Source: Crotophaga sulcirostris
Taxonomy: Eukaryota > Chordata > Aves > Cuculiformes > Crotophagidae
DNA length: 64,000 nucleotides
Direction of reading: 5' to 3'
NCBI GenBank assembly: GCA_013397455.1
Contig: VYZB01000031.1
Span: forward strand, 4,139,189 to 4,203,188
Part shown: piece by piece, positions 1 through 13,584 of the stretch
Numbering within the stretch: position 1 is the stretch's first letter
Layout of the letters: the number at the start of each line of letters is the position of its first letter
Notes under the pieces: generated by a model
Databases searched by the model: none
Told to the model about the DNA's origin: nothing
The model's input: the letters and a program-made list of their open reading frames with translations, nothing else
Program-made: the position numbers and the translations under genes

Positions 1-919
1 ACATATTCATTCTGTGGGTGTTAGGCCCTTTGAAATCTCCCAAAGTAACTTCTAAGATTGCATGCAAGCTTTTTGGAATGTGAACCTTGAATTGCTTTTC
101 CCAACATCACTGAATTTCTCTCCTGTTCTCAAGTGCAGGGAGTGTGTGTTTCTCTTAGGTTGCAAATTGATGTAGAAAACTTATCTTTTTGATTTAGACT
201 TTACTAGATGTTGAATTTTATATTGGTGTTATAAGCTCCAGTGGTGTTTTATCTGATGATTAGTCTTAAAATGTAAAGTGCCTGGTGATGAATTGCATAG
301 AAGATGCTATAAAAATAGTTTATGTTGTGATAGCAAGGTGAAATGTGGGGAGCGCAGATTCGCTTTATTAGATGAGCAGTAGTCCCCAAGCAAGCATTTG
401 TCAACAGTAGTTAAAGATTAGTTTATCCTCGATCATTGAACCTTTAATAAACATGTTTTTAGCTGAAGTAAAATGATTATATTGAAAATAAAGTAAAGGG
501 AATTTATATGTTTGTGTCAGTTTTATCTGTTAAGAAAAAAAATTTGAATGTGTATCCAATTTTCACACTAAATATCTTTTCCAATAAACGTGTTGAAAAT
601 AAAAAAAAGTCTTTCTCAGTGGCAAAAGCAACTGAAGTGAAATGTGTTTAATTCTTTCTGTATATGTGTATTATATTTAACAGTAATCAGGTGCAATCAT
701 TCTATATAGAGAGATCCTATTAACTGCAAACACAGTTGTTTCTGAAAGACATTTTTCAAGTGCAGTCTATAATATGGTGTCGTGTCTGGTAGTGGTCAGC
801 TTGTTTCCAAGACTTAAGTGGCTATGGCCTGGGACAGTAAAATTTTTGACAAAATCACCTTCAATATGCAAATTTTGGACTTGGCTTTTGCACCACAAAA
901 GCTCTCCACAAATATTAGC
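1..919. other. Unique AT-rich non-coding sequence
   Basis: No coding exon, RNA gene or clear mobile element is visible. The only structure of note is a polyadenylation-like arrangement: an AATAAA hexamer at 583-588, an A-run about 15 bases downstream (601-608), then GT/T-rich sequence at about 635-680. That could be the 3' end of an upstream transcript on the plus strand, but in sequence this AT-rich such arrangements arise often by chance. Confidence 0.5.
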
Positions 920-1030
920 CAACAAACTTCAGACAGCCCTGGTCGATGATATTGGTATTATCAACTTAGTTTACAAATGGGGAACATAAGGCTCAGGCAG
1001 CTTTAACCAAAGTATTTGAACTCACATGTG
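920..1030 (+). repeat. MIR-like (CORE-SINE) fossil, sense orientation
   Basis: Several blocks follow the order of the ancient amniote MIR/CORE-SINE consensus as I know it: an AGCCCTG block (about 936), GGTATTAT (953-960), TTACAAATGGGGAAC (971-985) and AAGGCTCAGGCAG (987-999). These correspond to the MIR stretch running from the 'gaggtaggtattatt' segment through 'acagatggggaaactgaggcacagag'. The copy is highly diverged and shows no clear ends. Birds keep only scattered MIR-type remnants, so the copy is old. The identification is by eye only. Confidence 0.6.
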
Positions 1031-4000
1031 CTTCTATTTTTTTTTCTTTTGTGGGGGAGTGTTTTTTTACTAACTTCAAAAGTATTGCCATAATTCCTGA
1101 ATCTTGGAATAAATCTTGTATTAAAACCTTTTAAACATTAGCCATAATTTTACAAATGGCTATCTGTGCAACCACACTGCAAAAGCTTGGGTTGAGGCTA
1201 GAGCTATGTGCAGGAAAGACACATTTTTCATATGTGGGTTAGCTTCTGCTGAACATAATTGATGTCTCATGTTAGCTTCAGTGTGAGGTTTTTATTCAGA
1301 GAATGTTAATGGCACATAATTTTTAGCTGCAGATAAAAAGATTGATTTGAGATGGTTTTGCCTGCTTGTGTTTTAGGGACAGTTTTGCTCATCCTCTATT
1401 GCTGAAGTCAATGGAACTAAAGGAATTTGGCTTTCAGCAAGAGAAATGGGTGCATTAACTGTAGAGAGATGTGCTTTGTTTGTGTGTAATTAAATAACCG
1501 GCACTTGTGGCTGTGACATCTGATCTTTATATCAAAGATGTAATATGAGACTGCAAAATAATTAGCATTTTAAAAGTAAGGATTAATTTGGAGAACAGCA
1601 ACCTCCTGTCTTTTCTCATAATATATTGAACTCTGAATATAACCATGGAAATGTGACAAGCTATAGAGTACTCTGGTATTACAAACTAGCCTCAAAATTC
1701 ATCTGTGAATCATATCTGAGTATTGATTTTAGTAAAATAGTTTCCAAAGCTGAAATTTTTCAGGTCATGCATGTGCCAGGTTTCTACTATTTGAACAGCG
1801 AAATGCAAAGTGCCCAAAAATTCTCCTGCAGAGACAGGAGAATCTCACTGGTGCTTAAAGCAAGATGCTAAGGGCAGCTCCACTTCCTCCTTCACAGGGA
1901 ACAAGTACCAAACAGTTGCTGATTCCAGTGAACATTAGGCATGTCCATCCTTTGCAAAACTCTTACTGGGGTTCACTTGCATACTTTCAGAAATAAATGT
2001 GTAATTTTTTTCCCACTGAGTTGCCGTGCTTCCAACTGACAAGTGGTTTTCCATCAGCTGCGATATAGGATTTGTTTCCTTGTGTCTATTGCAGCTGTTA
2101 TGACTAATTTACCTTCAGAAGCAGTTTTGCTTCTAATTAGTTTAATGGAAAGGCATTTAAACAACAAATTTTCCTTTGCAGTTCTAGATGGTTAGAAAGG
2201 GTAGGGAGTAGAGCAGGGGAAACAGGGCTGTTTAAAGATAACTTCTGCTGAGGGCTCTTAATGACATGGCAAGTATTTCATAGGACACGTTTATATTGTA
2301 GATGTCTAGTTAATGAAAAATAAAAATGTGCCTGTTAATTATTAGAAGGAAGAGACTTGATGCAAGCTGCCAAAATCTACAGGAGAATAGTTAAGAAAAG
2401 GTGAAACTTTTGAGAAGAAATATAAAAATATATATCAGAACAATTTGAAAAAAAAGCTACTGTATAATATAAGTAGGCTCTGATGAGATTAAAGAAAAAA
2501 AAATACTCCTCTTGCTGTATATGCTCCATTATGTAAAACACAGAAATTGTATGTGCATCTGTCATTACTTATGTAAAAATACGTAACTTTCAAACTTTGT
2601 TTTTAAGTGACTTTGCTTCAAATTCTCAGAATGTGCAATATAAACAGTTTTTTCCTATTTCCAAAGAGAAGATGAGTATATATGTTCTTAATGACACTGA
2701 AAAGCAATGTTGTGAGTGTTCAAACTGATCAGTTCTCATTTTCTTAAAATAACAATCTCTTACAGAAATTCAGTGCAAGCCCTCGTGAGTGGCATTGTTA
2801 TAATAATTGAATATAAGAGTTAATGAAATATTCAGAAGGTTCCCTTCCTCGTTTTCTGTCTTGCCCGTCTGTTAGTGAGATCAGCAGTTAATGAATCTTG
2901 AGATAACACAATTGTTCTGTTACCCTCTCAATATGTATGGATTTCCAGTAGAAAGGAAATTTTTAAACCTACAGTTTAATATCTTTTCATTGTCAAAGAG
3001 CTGTCTCTTGCCAAAAATATTATTTCTATGTATTGAAAGGCTTAGAAATGAAATATGCTAATAAAAAATATCTGATTCGTTATCCAGAGAATAATTTAAT
3101 GTGGGGGGGATTAGAAAATGTCTGATTCATATTCAAACATAGTTTTCAGATGAATCTGTGACAAATTTTTCTGTTCTATTTTTGCATTAAAAAAAATCGT
3201 GACTACTATTGTGCTTGCAAGGCAAAAGAGGAGGTTTTGTAATGGGCTCGGATCCTCAGGGCCGAATCAGCAAGCCTAGGCTATGGGATTTCTAAGGGTA
3301 CATTTATGGAGTTGCTTATTATTCAGTTTACAATAGTACCTGAACTTCCTACCAGAAGTGTCAGACACTGCATAGACACCCTTTATATTGTAAATCCTGT
3401 CCTGGAGGACTTAAACTTAAGAAAGTTAAAAATTAGCCTGAGAAAATATCACTACTTTTTATCCCACTAGACCTCTAACAGTTTAGCAGCTCCACTGAAC
3501 TCAGGGAGGGATCTGGGGGCTGCAGTGGGGTCTTCTGTGCCCCACAGCCAGGACATGTAGGTCCATCTATCTTTCCTGAAGGGTAGTGCCAAGTAACTTG
3601 AGTTCCTCATGGGATTGGTCCAGTGTTCCTCATCACCCTATCAATAAGACAAGGAGAAGTGAGTGATGTTTCCTCCTCCCCCACCCTTTTTTTTTCAGTA
3701 TTGATGTCCAGGCTGTCTTTGCATGTTATCATTATCTCATGCAGTAAGACTGGTCCACCAAGTTCTCTCACATAGGGTCTCTCCAAGCAGATTGATAACA
3801 CAAGCTTGTTTTGATCTTCACTGTGTTAGGAAGAATCTCTGATGTTTACAGCTGTTGTTAAATACCTGTCCTGGTGAGACCTTTGTCTTGTCATTCACAA
3901 GATTGATTTGTGCCCTGATTTCTGTGGCAACAGAACTCCTGAAGCTGTTCTGGTTAGAGAAGCCACTAAGCTAAGTTGCACTAGTTGTGTCATCATCTTC

Positions 4001-5900
4001 ATTACTGATAAGAAAAGTGTTTTTCTTCAGGAAGTGTTTGCTTTTTCTCCTTTATTGATAGAAAGTACTTCTCACATGCTGTTCTTCTCATAACACATTC
4101 TCTATCACATCAAGAGTCAAGCAGAGGAATAAAAGTGCAAGTTGCTCTCAATGAAGCAGAGAAGAAAAAACCTTTCCTCCAGGCAGGTTTATTGAAATAG
4201 TTGTGCCTCTTCAACTGTTTAGTGTTGCCTTTCTGCAAGCAGCAGCACTGTTGTCTCCATGCTGCTAAGGACTGTAAGCATAGAGTGAGAAATGTCCACT
4301 GCTACCAGCTCTGCGGAAGGCCAAGAAATCTCAGTACCAAGGGGAACAGTGGGGCACCCTCAGGTGTGCTGAAGCCTTGTTGCACCTACCAGGCTTTCCC
4401 TCAATCATCCACTTGAATGTAGCTCTCTGTAAGATCAATTGACTTAAAGCTACACTTGGGCAAAAGATGTAGCCTAGAAGTACGTGCATTTCTTCAGGAT
4501 CACAAAGCTAACTTAGCGCTATGAGGATTTTAGGCACAGTAGTGAAATTTTGACTTTAAAATATCCTTGTGATCATCATGTTCTTTGCAATGAAAGCTTG
4601 TATGAAGTTACTAATCTTGCTCAACAGAGAGATGTGACAAAATTTTAAAGTCTCTCAGCGTTTGTGCAAATCTAAAATAGTTCAGACTTTTAGAGAACGC
4701 ATAGCGTGTTAATAAAAGATTTAAGACAAACATTTTGACTCTCTCTCTCAGAGATATTATAGAAATTTTTCACTTTGGATGTCTGAAGCGGGACAGCTAT
4801 AGTTTTTAGAGGAGGTAAGCACCTACATTTCCCACTGAATATTAAAGGACTGTCAGAAGTCCCATTGAGAGCCGCTGAGATTTTTAAGAAACACACTCAA
4901 GTGTGCTCAGTAAAATGGTTATAAGACATCCTAGCTTCACACACTTATGACACAGCACTTGTGTTATGTATGGCTTGATCTCTAGGGTGAATGACTGGGC
5001 TTATATTTCTCTATTGAGTGACTACGTAAGCATTTAGCAGTGGGACAGATCTCAGACCTGTGTAAGTCCCAGCAGTCTTTAAGCACTGCACATGTAAAAT
5101 GAATCTTAGGTAATTCTTCCCTTGTAGACCCCAAACCAGTGAAGATTCATGAAATGGTGAATGCCCCTCATTATCTCAAGTTTGTTTTTAATAATTCTGA
5201 TTTATTTTCAGTATGTTTGTAAGTTTACATTAACAGGATCTGAATTTCCAGCCAGCAACAAAAAAACTGAAATAGTCATGACAAGCAACTTAGTTTTAAA
5301 CAACTGCTTGTCATAAGTCAATGTTTTAAGGTACAGTAAAAAAAATGTGGATAAGAAGCCCCACAGAAAATAAGTGTTTTGATTTAGCTCTCTAATCCAG
5401 CTGTGAGAACAAATATCTTCCACTTGGCAAATCAGGCAATTGAAAAACATACTTGAGAATGGGGATTTATAACAAGATGACAATTTAATGATTTTTATGG
5501 TTTCAGGAGGTTTTCCCCTATTCCTAATTATTATCAGAAGTGGTATAGTAAACAGAAATTGTTAGCCTTATAATTGCTAACACATCTTTTATAAACTTCT
5601 TCAAAAACTTTCTCACTTTCTATACCCAGAATCATTTAACATTGAACTTCTAAATCTTAAAATAAATTGTCAAGACTGGTTGTTTTTCGCAGCTAGTACA
5701 AAGATGAACAATATAAGTAGGAAGACATTCTTCAAGTAACACATTCAGTTGGACAACTGAAATGCACTGGACTGCTTGCCTATATCAGGATATTTTAAAT
5801 ATGGGTTTTAAATGAGTTCAACTAATGGATAAAAGGTGAGAAATGGTGAGAAAGGCTCTAAGCAGTAGGAGTTTATTCAAACAGACTTTTAATGCAGTCA
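1031..5900. other. Unique non-coding sequence, no gene seen
   Basis: Open frames here are all under 95 codons and show no domain, signal peptide or splice-bounded exon. A small perfect hairpin (7-bp stem AGAAGCA/TGCTTCT, loop GTTT) lies at 2117-2134, next to a TAATTAG homeodomain-type core at 2135-2141. A sequence at about 1391-1440 (GAAGTCAATGGAACTAA) recalls the centre of a palindromic amniote repeat but is too short to assign. Long T and A homopolymers occur but no expanded microsatellite. Confidence 0.6.
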
Positions 5901-5920
5901 TTGTAGTTTCCGGGCCTCTT

Positions 5921-5940
5921 GTATGTTTGGTATGTTTGGT
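5921..5940. repeat. Small tandem duplication, 9-bp unit
   Basis: The 9-mer TATGTTTGG is directly duplicated (5922-5930 and 5931-5939). Two copies only, with no sign of a longer array. It is most simply a replication-slippage event. Confidence 0.7.
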
Positions 5941-5949
5941 TTTTCTGAG

Positions 5950-8900
5950 AAAGAAGAGACCAGGCAAAAATACTGGCTGTATTCTTTGCAAGACTGTTGG
6001 CTATTCAGTCGTAGTCAATGTCTTCAGGTTTTGGTGTGTGTAAATGTCACCTATGGATGAGGGTCTTAACTACAAGAAAGAGTTCACTTGTCAAGTTGCC
6101 AAAAACTTTGAGGTATTATCCTATTGACTATAGCAGTTTCCTACCTCTTTCTTCATGTATGATCAATAACACTTAGCCCAGCATTTGCCAGATGCCAGTG
6201 ACCCCATCATCCAAATGAAATAAACTTTTCTCTCAGTTTGTGTGGATTGTGATAACGTAAGCCGAACTGCAGCCAGATGTTGAGACCTCTGGTGTGGGTG
6301 TTTGGGTAAAGGCCTGTTCAAATATCTCATATGGGATTGAATGCCAGGCTAATTTGTATATTGCATGTCTATAACTTGGCATAAACTTTGTCCACTGCAG
6401 GGCTTGGAAAGGCTTAGTACGTGCTCCATAACAGAGAGAAATCAAATTCTCTGGTCCTTTTAGGAGTTTTGAGGAAAAGAGTTAGACAGTCCTTCAGATG
6501 GATCTGTAGGTCTCAGATAGGACAAGAAACCAGCAGCTGTTGTGGCAGACTGGTCTCTGGCTTAGGGGCCACCAAGCTGCTGCTGCTCTCTTTTACCTCT
6601 GACATTTGATTCCTGGCTGTTCAGCTGCCCTGAAACCTATTTCCTTAGTTTTCTCTTTCCTCTTGAGCTGTGGATGTACAAGTAGCTTGCTTTCTCTGTG
6701 CAGCATCTGTCGTTTTTGTCATAAGAAAAATGTGAGATACCTTTCTTGCTCTGGGGCAAGACAGGTCTTTTTTGGAAAAATTCTTCATGGGCCCTGTAAC
6801 TACAGACAGCCAGTTCCTATCTCCAGCTTTCCCTCAGCATTGTCAAGAACAGAAAAAAAGGCTGCTGATTGCTCAGCTTGTCTCCAGGTGAGTTATAAGC
6901 CCTTCTGCTTGTCTCCTTTCACCTGGTCACCTCCTTTGTGTGATCCTGAGTATCAGAGGGAGAATAAAATCTCACGTTGTGACAGTCTAAAACCTGTGTT
7001 ACATTCCTGACCAGTCAAAAGTTACCAAGACCATCACAGCCCACAGCTACATATGTGCTGAAATACGTCCCTAGCTTACAGTGTTCTAACAGTTCTGTTC
7101 ATCTCAATCTGGCAGTTCCAGGATAGGGACTGCTTCTTTTTAAGTCTCACCAATCACAAACTTTAAATTCATAGTGAAAATTAGATTGAAAATAAAATAA
7201 AATACGGTTATTTTAAAAGTTTCCAGCAATACTGGAGAGTGTAGTTAGCGATGCTTTGATCAAAAGCCAAATTTAAAAATGAATGCAAGTAAGAAGCTAT
7301 GAAAATTGAGGACAATCCTCATGTTTATCCTAGAAAGCTACAGCAATTACTGTGGCGCCTTTAATACTGGCAGAGAAGGGGCCAGTACCACTTTCAGCTA
7401 AATAAAAGAAACCACAACAATGGGTAACTACTGAAGCAGTACACCCACTGAAAAATTATGTTTTGAAAGGTGTAACAAAAACTTTATAGACTAGAAGTTT
7501 TATTTAATAGTAAAAATTATTGCCTTTTCTTTAGAAAGTCCCCTCCATGTGAGGTACAGTATTTTTAGCCTTTGAAAGGCATGCTGTGTGTCAGTTTTAA
7601 ACCCATGTGACTGAAAATTATCATAAATACCCATTTCTTCCACGTACTTATGTGCACTTAGTTCAGTGACCCTCAGCCTGAGTTTAGAATAGGAATTGTA
7701 TGTGGAACTGTCTCTCCATATTGAAGGATTACCCGACACTTAGCCTTTCTGAGACTGTCTATATGGATACTTGCATTAAATGAGCGTCTGATGGAGTTCA
7801 GATTCATTACTGCCACTGTGGATGGAAAGTATCTATGAGCTTCTGAAGAAATGAGAAAAAGACAGGAGAAATTTCTGGCTTGGTAAATAACAGTTAGAAC
7901 TAGAAATTTAGACCACAGTTTTACACTTATAAATACTAGATCTATGCATTACTGCATGAAGTCGAAGTACAGATTTTATCTGATCTGATGCAGACTTATG
8001 ATCAAGTTATCTGAAGCATGTAATATGGAGTTTATGATAGCTTAAATTATTAGGAGTGAGGGTGAAAGCACAGATAAAGCTTAATATGGCTTAATGACTT
8101 CTGTGGGACTGTTAATGCATCAAAACAATTTTTGACTAGTGTGACCTTATAAATTGATTTCAGTCGATCTTTGCATCATGAAATTGGAGACTTGTGTAAC
8201 TTAATGCTGGGTATTCAAAAGTGGGTCTTTCTGTATTATTTATGCCAGAGCTCTCAGGGACCTGTCTGCCCAAATTCATGGTCAGATGGACTGTGTTGCA
8301 GGGTTGTCTACCTTTGGACAAGGTCCATACATCATATTAAGTTGAAGGTGACCCCCACACACGCATTTGGTAGAGTTGTGCCATATGACTGGGAATCATT
8401 AAATGAAGAAAATGTGGACTTCTTGTGTTATAGTAAGGGAGATATTGAGATTTCTAGGTTGATTAGGAGTGCAAGAAGGCTTAGACGAACAGGCATGTAG
8501 TATTACTACTGTGGAGAGCATTAGTCGAAATGATGAAATTGTCCATTTCTGCTGTCTGCATGCAGGAAAATCTGCTGCAAATTCAAAACTAAATAAACAG
8601 AACCATTTTGTTGTTTGGATTTTTTTATTATTAATTGAAATACCCTGAGGTTTTTCTACTCTATCAATATTTATTTGGTTTTGCCCTAATTTTTTTGTAT
8701 GTTGCATAATTTCTAAGAAAAATATATTAATTTAGTTCAATTTTAAATCCCTTATTACTAGCATTACTTTGGTATGTATCCTAAGATGTGAATCAGATTT
8801 TCCCATTTGTTTGCCAATGTTTGGTCAATAGCAGAAGTGCTTTAAGTGTGTTTTAACACATCTGACAAAGGAGCAACGAAGTTCTTGAAAACCTAGGGAA

Positions 8901-10200
8901 ATCTACTCAGTATACTATGAAAGTGAGTATGCTAAAGATAAATTACTGAAAATCACACAGGTAAGAACCAGGAAAGAAGACTAGGTACATATAAATATCT
9001 CATGTTTCAGAAGGAACTGATGGTGCCTGATGAACACGTAAGTTTTACAAGCTAATGTGAGTAATCTGCAGATTTGAAAGCTCTGCGTTGATATCCACAA
9101 CTTAGAGTAATCTTTATAACTTCTGAAATACGGAATTGGCTGCTAGGTTGCAGAAAATGGAAATAAAATTTGTTGCCCTTGTTAATGTTGTTATTAAATA
9201 TCCTTGGCTTTTTACCTATCTCTTCTTAAGCCACGCTAAATGGAGCTTAGAGTTATGTAGTCATAGTTAAATATGCTTTCTCTAATGCATACATTTAATG
9301 CTCAGATTTTGTATCTTGGTGAGCTGTATGTCATGTTCGTTTGTCTTTGTATGGCAGCATTAAAGTAACATGAATATTTATCAGCTTGATCGAAAGTATA
9401 TTGGAAATCGGTGCCATTATATTAATTAACTTTAAAAAAATTAATCAGTACTTAGTCTCATGATAGTTTTATGTAAAGTTAAATTCTTCTATCTTTTAAA
9501 ATGCCCTCCTTAATATATTCATGCTTATTGAAATTGTCAAATTTTCTGTATCATTCTTTGGCCAAGGAATCTTCCAAAGGTTCTAGAAGCCAACATCCGC
9601 TTTTTCTTTTACATTACTTTATTAATAACATGCTAAGTTTATATTTTAATTTACATTGGCAAATATCAAACCATTACTATTAAGGACATCATATGTGCAC
9701 ATATATTTATACAACTCATATCCAGCTTGGTGCACACTGGGGAAAACCACCAGATTGAGCTGTTTAAGATGCCCACTTAGATGTGAAAAGGAAGAGGCTG
9801 GTCTCGGCAGTGTGAATCCAAGCACCCAGGTCAACCATTTCTTTCGTCCCTTGGATGGGGGGTGGGCAGGCAGAGGGCACAGCCCACCTTGATCTTTTTC
9901 TTCACAAAAACCTCAAACAAATCCTAAACATTTTTAATTATTTTTTCTTCAAAGGCATGTGTATTTTAGTGTATCTATTATCACTAAGTTCACATTAAGA
10001 ACCACTCATTCTAGATTAACATAAGAATGCAAACCACAAATATACAAAAAATCAGAATACAATTGTAGACACAGATTGTCTGTTGCAGAGTCCACAGCAA
10101 ACATTCACTGACGTGACTTAGAAGTTGTCTGGGATGGCATGTGTCGAGTAGGATGGAGAAAAGCTGTTCATTTCTAAAAACAGCCCTACCTGTTTTTTGG
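5950..10200. other. Unique non-coding sequence, no gene seen
   Basis: The longest open frames are 134 codons (6606-7010, plus) and 109 codons (8171-8500, plus). Neither resembles a known family. A donor-like CAG/GTGAGT occurs in the first at about 6886-6894, and a CAG/GTAAGA at 8958-8966, but no convincing acceptor-bounded coding exon goes with either. A G-rich stretch at 9855-9877 has three G-tracts of three or more and so falls short of a canonical four-tract quadruplex. No mobile element was recognised. Confidence 0.55.
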
Positions 10201-10215
10201 AGGGAGTACTGTGTC

Positions 10216-10265
10216 TTGTTTTTGTTGGTTGTTTGGTTTTGTGCGTGGTTGTTGGGGTTTTTTCA
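10216..10265. repeat. G/T-rich low-complexity tract
   Basis: About 50 bases made almost wholly of G and T, with irregular GTTT and GGTT units. There is no fixed unit, so this is low-complexity DNA rather than a true microsatellite. Similar (GGTTT)-like tracts recur at 35158-35200 and 60549-60590. Confidence 0.65.
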
Positions 10266-10269
10266 AGAG

Positions 10270-13040
10270 CGCAGCACGATTCTGTTCTGAGCAAGGCACA
10301 AGCCATTTTATCCTTTATCTGATAATTCTTCTGTATGGTTTTCATGATTAATGCTAACCTGCAGTCTTTCTGTACTGTGTGAGCTAGCGGCATCTTTGGA
10401 TCTTGGGTTCCACTTAATGTTTCAATTCCTGCTTTCTAATAAGTGGGAAAGAAAGAAAGATTGTTTGAAAACAACCTAGGCACAATATGGAAATAATTGT
10501 AAGCATCTGATCTAACTGGCCACCCAATATTTGCTGCTAAAATGCAAAAAAACAAAGTAAGATTTGGAGTAAGACCAAAAGCTTAGTCCTTATCTTACTA
10601 TGGTTATTGGTTTATGGGATTATTTAGCATTTAGCTTTTGCGTTTGTTTAAGGTAGAGTTTCATATTGCTGTGCAAGTCTGTAAAGCAAGTTTCCATTTT
10701 GCTATGCTCTTTATACTCAGGACCTTACAAAACTTTTCATACCCTTTAACCTAGATGATAGTGTCAGGGATTCATTACATGGCTGCCTAAGCACTTTTTA
10801 TATCAAAATGATTTATACATTCTGTACTTTTCCCATTTCCTCTTTGGAGAATGCCAGAAAAGGAAGAGCAGTCCAACAGTCATTGTGATTGATACTACAC
10901 TTTTGAAGACACATGGGAATGATTTAATGCTAGGGGATTTTCCTATTAGCTTTCTATCCTACCTGTGTTTAGAATTATCAGTTAATTTTGTATGCTGAGT
11001 TAGCTCAGCAGCTCTTGTCACAGACAAACCTAGCAGCACCAGAACTGATCCGATAGCAGATGCTTTTCAGCTGATTATCATATCACCTAAGTTGGAATTG
11101 TTTTTCCAGATGTTTATTCAGGAGTGACTTTTAATATTTAAGATGTTTTACATCAGTATAGGGCCACTAACCTTGAGGAAATTTCTCCCAAGTCAAGCCA
11201 TTAGAAGTGACCTTACTTTACTAGCTGATTTTCCATTCCTCATGAGGGGAAGCAACACTAAATGTGATTGACGTTCTGTCCTCATTGTTCTACCCAAAAC
11301 TTAGCACATAAAGCTGAAAGACATAGAAGTAGAGGTTTTAATAAACAGTAGGTGATCAGAGACTCTCCAGTCACTGGGCTTCTGAAATGTGGTGCTCCAA
11401 CCCCCAAAGGACAGAGTATGGAAAATCCCAAGACATTTCAAGCAGTCGTGCTCTTTGGTATTATTCCCAGAAATAGCAGCTCCTGGAATCGCTATTTTAA
11501 CAGAAGAGTTGGGGATGAGTCTGATGGTACAAAATAATTGCCCTGCTTTTTAAGAAGAGGAATAAGACAACTGTAAGCGAATGTTGGAAATCTGTAACTT
11601 TTTAAGCCAGATAAAAGCCTGCACAGACAATATTGAATATCGCTTCACTGTAATCAGAACATACAAGATTTCCTCTCTAATTAAAATGCAATAGTTTGCA
11701 TAGTTTCCTTCTCTCCAGCTCTACCTGATGATAAAATTAAGTCACTTGACAAGACCATGCGATTCTAAGAATCTGGCATCCGGTAACTGTGGAGAGATGT
11801 AGAATTTTGAAAGAACCCGAGTGACAGCCTGGCTTTAAGTGCTTGGCTGGGAGATCATATGCTACTACATTGGTTTTGTAGTATTCCTCTCAGTTAAAAA
11901 GCTTAGTCTGTAGTGCATTAGCATTATTATCTCCCATTCAGGTTTACAGTGGCAGAAACACTAGTTTGAGTGTTTTCCTAGAAATACTCTTTCCTGTAGA
12001 AGCTTGTTTAGCAACAATGTTTCTGTTTGTATGTAAGGTACATTTCTGCAGATATCCAGAAGAATGTTGTATGGTCCTGCACTTATTTGAGAAATAAAAA
12101 ACCTGCTCATTAGGAACAATGAAATTCTGTGTAAGAGGTATTTCTACTATTTGTGATAAATAATAGTGATTACTCCATTTCGCTGCTGCATAGCCATTCT
12201 GAAAACAGACATTTGCCTTTTGCATGAACAGAGAAATGTGAACACGACTGATAAATTCTCTCTTTATTTGCCCTAGGCAATATGTCATTTATATGAAGGT
12301 ATAGATTGTGAGAATAATTACATTTTCTTACTTTCTCCTAATCAAAGTAGAAAGACTGACAGGTAATGTAGAAAGGAATTTATCAATCTTATTATCTACA
12401 TTAGATTCACTGTTACCTTTTGCTTTATTAGAGCAGTTTCAAGCAACAAATAGTATGAAATCATTAAATTGTCTTTAGTGAATAGATTGTTGTGAAAAGT
12501 CTCACATTTTTAATGGAAAAAAGTCTAGAAATCCCAGAGAAATAAATTCTTTAAAAAAGAATGCTTATACTATTCTGTATGTATTAGCCTATCAAGTGTC
12601 ACCTACACTTGCTTAAGTACTCAAGATTAATTATTTTTTAGTCAATCTTTTTTTTCCTTTCAATTATTCATTAATCTTTTGTTCATTTAATCAGGTAACA
12701 AGTACCTGCCCATTGTTATCTCCATGTTAAGTTGAATGTTGCACTGTAATTGAACTCTTTCTTTAACCTTATCACATGAAGAATTTAAGTGAATTGAAAA
12801 TTTCTTATATCTTCATAATCCATTGCTTATCTTTCATAGCTTGGGAGGTAAAGTGCACCCATTGAACTGAACTCACCAAGAAGATTTATTAAGTACTAGT
12901 ACTCTGAAAATTGCTAGTGTAGTCTATTTAGGTTCCCACTTACCATGCAAACATACTCATTTTAGATTCAACTCATCCTACTGTCCAACCATTTTTATGC
13001 TACTCCATCTATGCTGTTGCTGAGGATCTAATTCACAAGC
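10270..13040. other. Unique non-coding sequence, no gene seen
   Basis: The longest frame is 114 codons (11944-12288, minus), without recognisable domains. A short hairpin (GCTGAG/CTCAGC, loop TTAG) lies at 10994-11009. I see no repeats I can assign, no microsatellite expansion and no exon-like structure. Confidence 0.55.
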
Positions 13041-13130
13041 TTCTTGCAGCAGGGACCATAGGCTGACTCCAGCTCTGTTGACTCCAATGGGATTTGTGTC
13101 ATTAGCTCCTGTAGGTCAGGATTTACTTCA
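13041..13130. repeat. Possible fossil of a palindromic amniote interspersed repeat
   Basis: The block GTTGACTCCAATGGGATTTG (13077-13096), followed by CTCCTGTAGGTCAGGATT (13107-13124), resembles the ancient repeats of turtles, crocodilians and birds that have a central 'ttgacttcaatgggag' and an outer 'cctgcaggatcaggcc'. Only one half is visible and it is diverged. The family name is not certain, and a chance resemblance is possible. Confidence 0.35.
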
Positions 13131-13584
13131 TAACCTTTACTATTTTTGTTGTTTTAAAAAAATAGCATCCTGTGTTATAGAACCCATATTGCCAGTGTAA
13201 TCTTGATAACACTATACCAATATGTAGAAAGGCACACACTTTTAGTGTACATGTAAGGTCATAACCTATCTATCGTGCTGATATGAGGACACCTGCCCCT
13301 TGATAGTAAATGCAGTCTCTGATTGATTTGTCTATTTGGGTATGGCAGTAATTGATAAAATGTGGTTTTCTTACATTACTTATCATAAACAAGCTTAGTG
13401 TTTTAGAGGGTTCCTGCCATTCATCCTGCATTCAGTGTGTGTTATACTTGAATTTTGTTTTCACGCATTTGGAGGTATCCTGTCTTTACAATAACTTTAA
13501 AAAAATTACAATGGAAAAAATGGGGTTTTGTGCTTTAATTTGTATTAGATCATATCTGGACTCTAGGGGAGTTTTTTTCTTGCA

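Noticed and set aside
6606..7010. 134-codon frame with an internal CAG/GTGAGT donor-like site
   Set aside because: No acceptor-bounded exon and no similarity. The donor motif alone is expected by chance.
9853..9880. G-rich stretch as a possible G-quadruplex (also 17890-17902 and 41687-41698)
   Set aside because: None has four separate tracts of three or more G with short loops.
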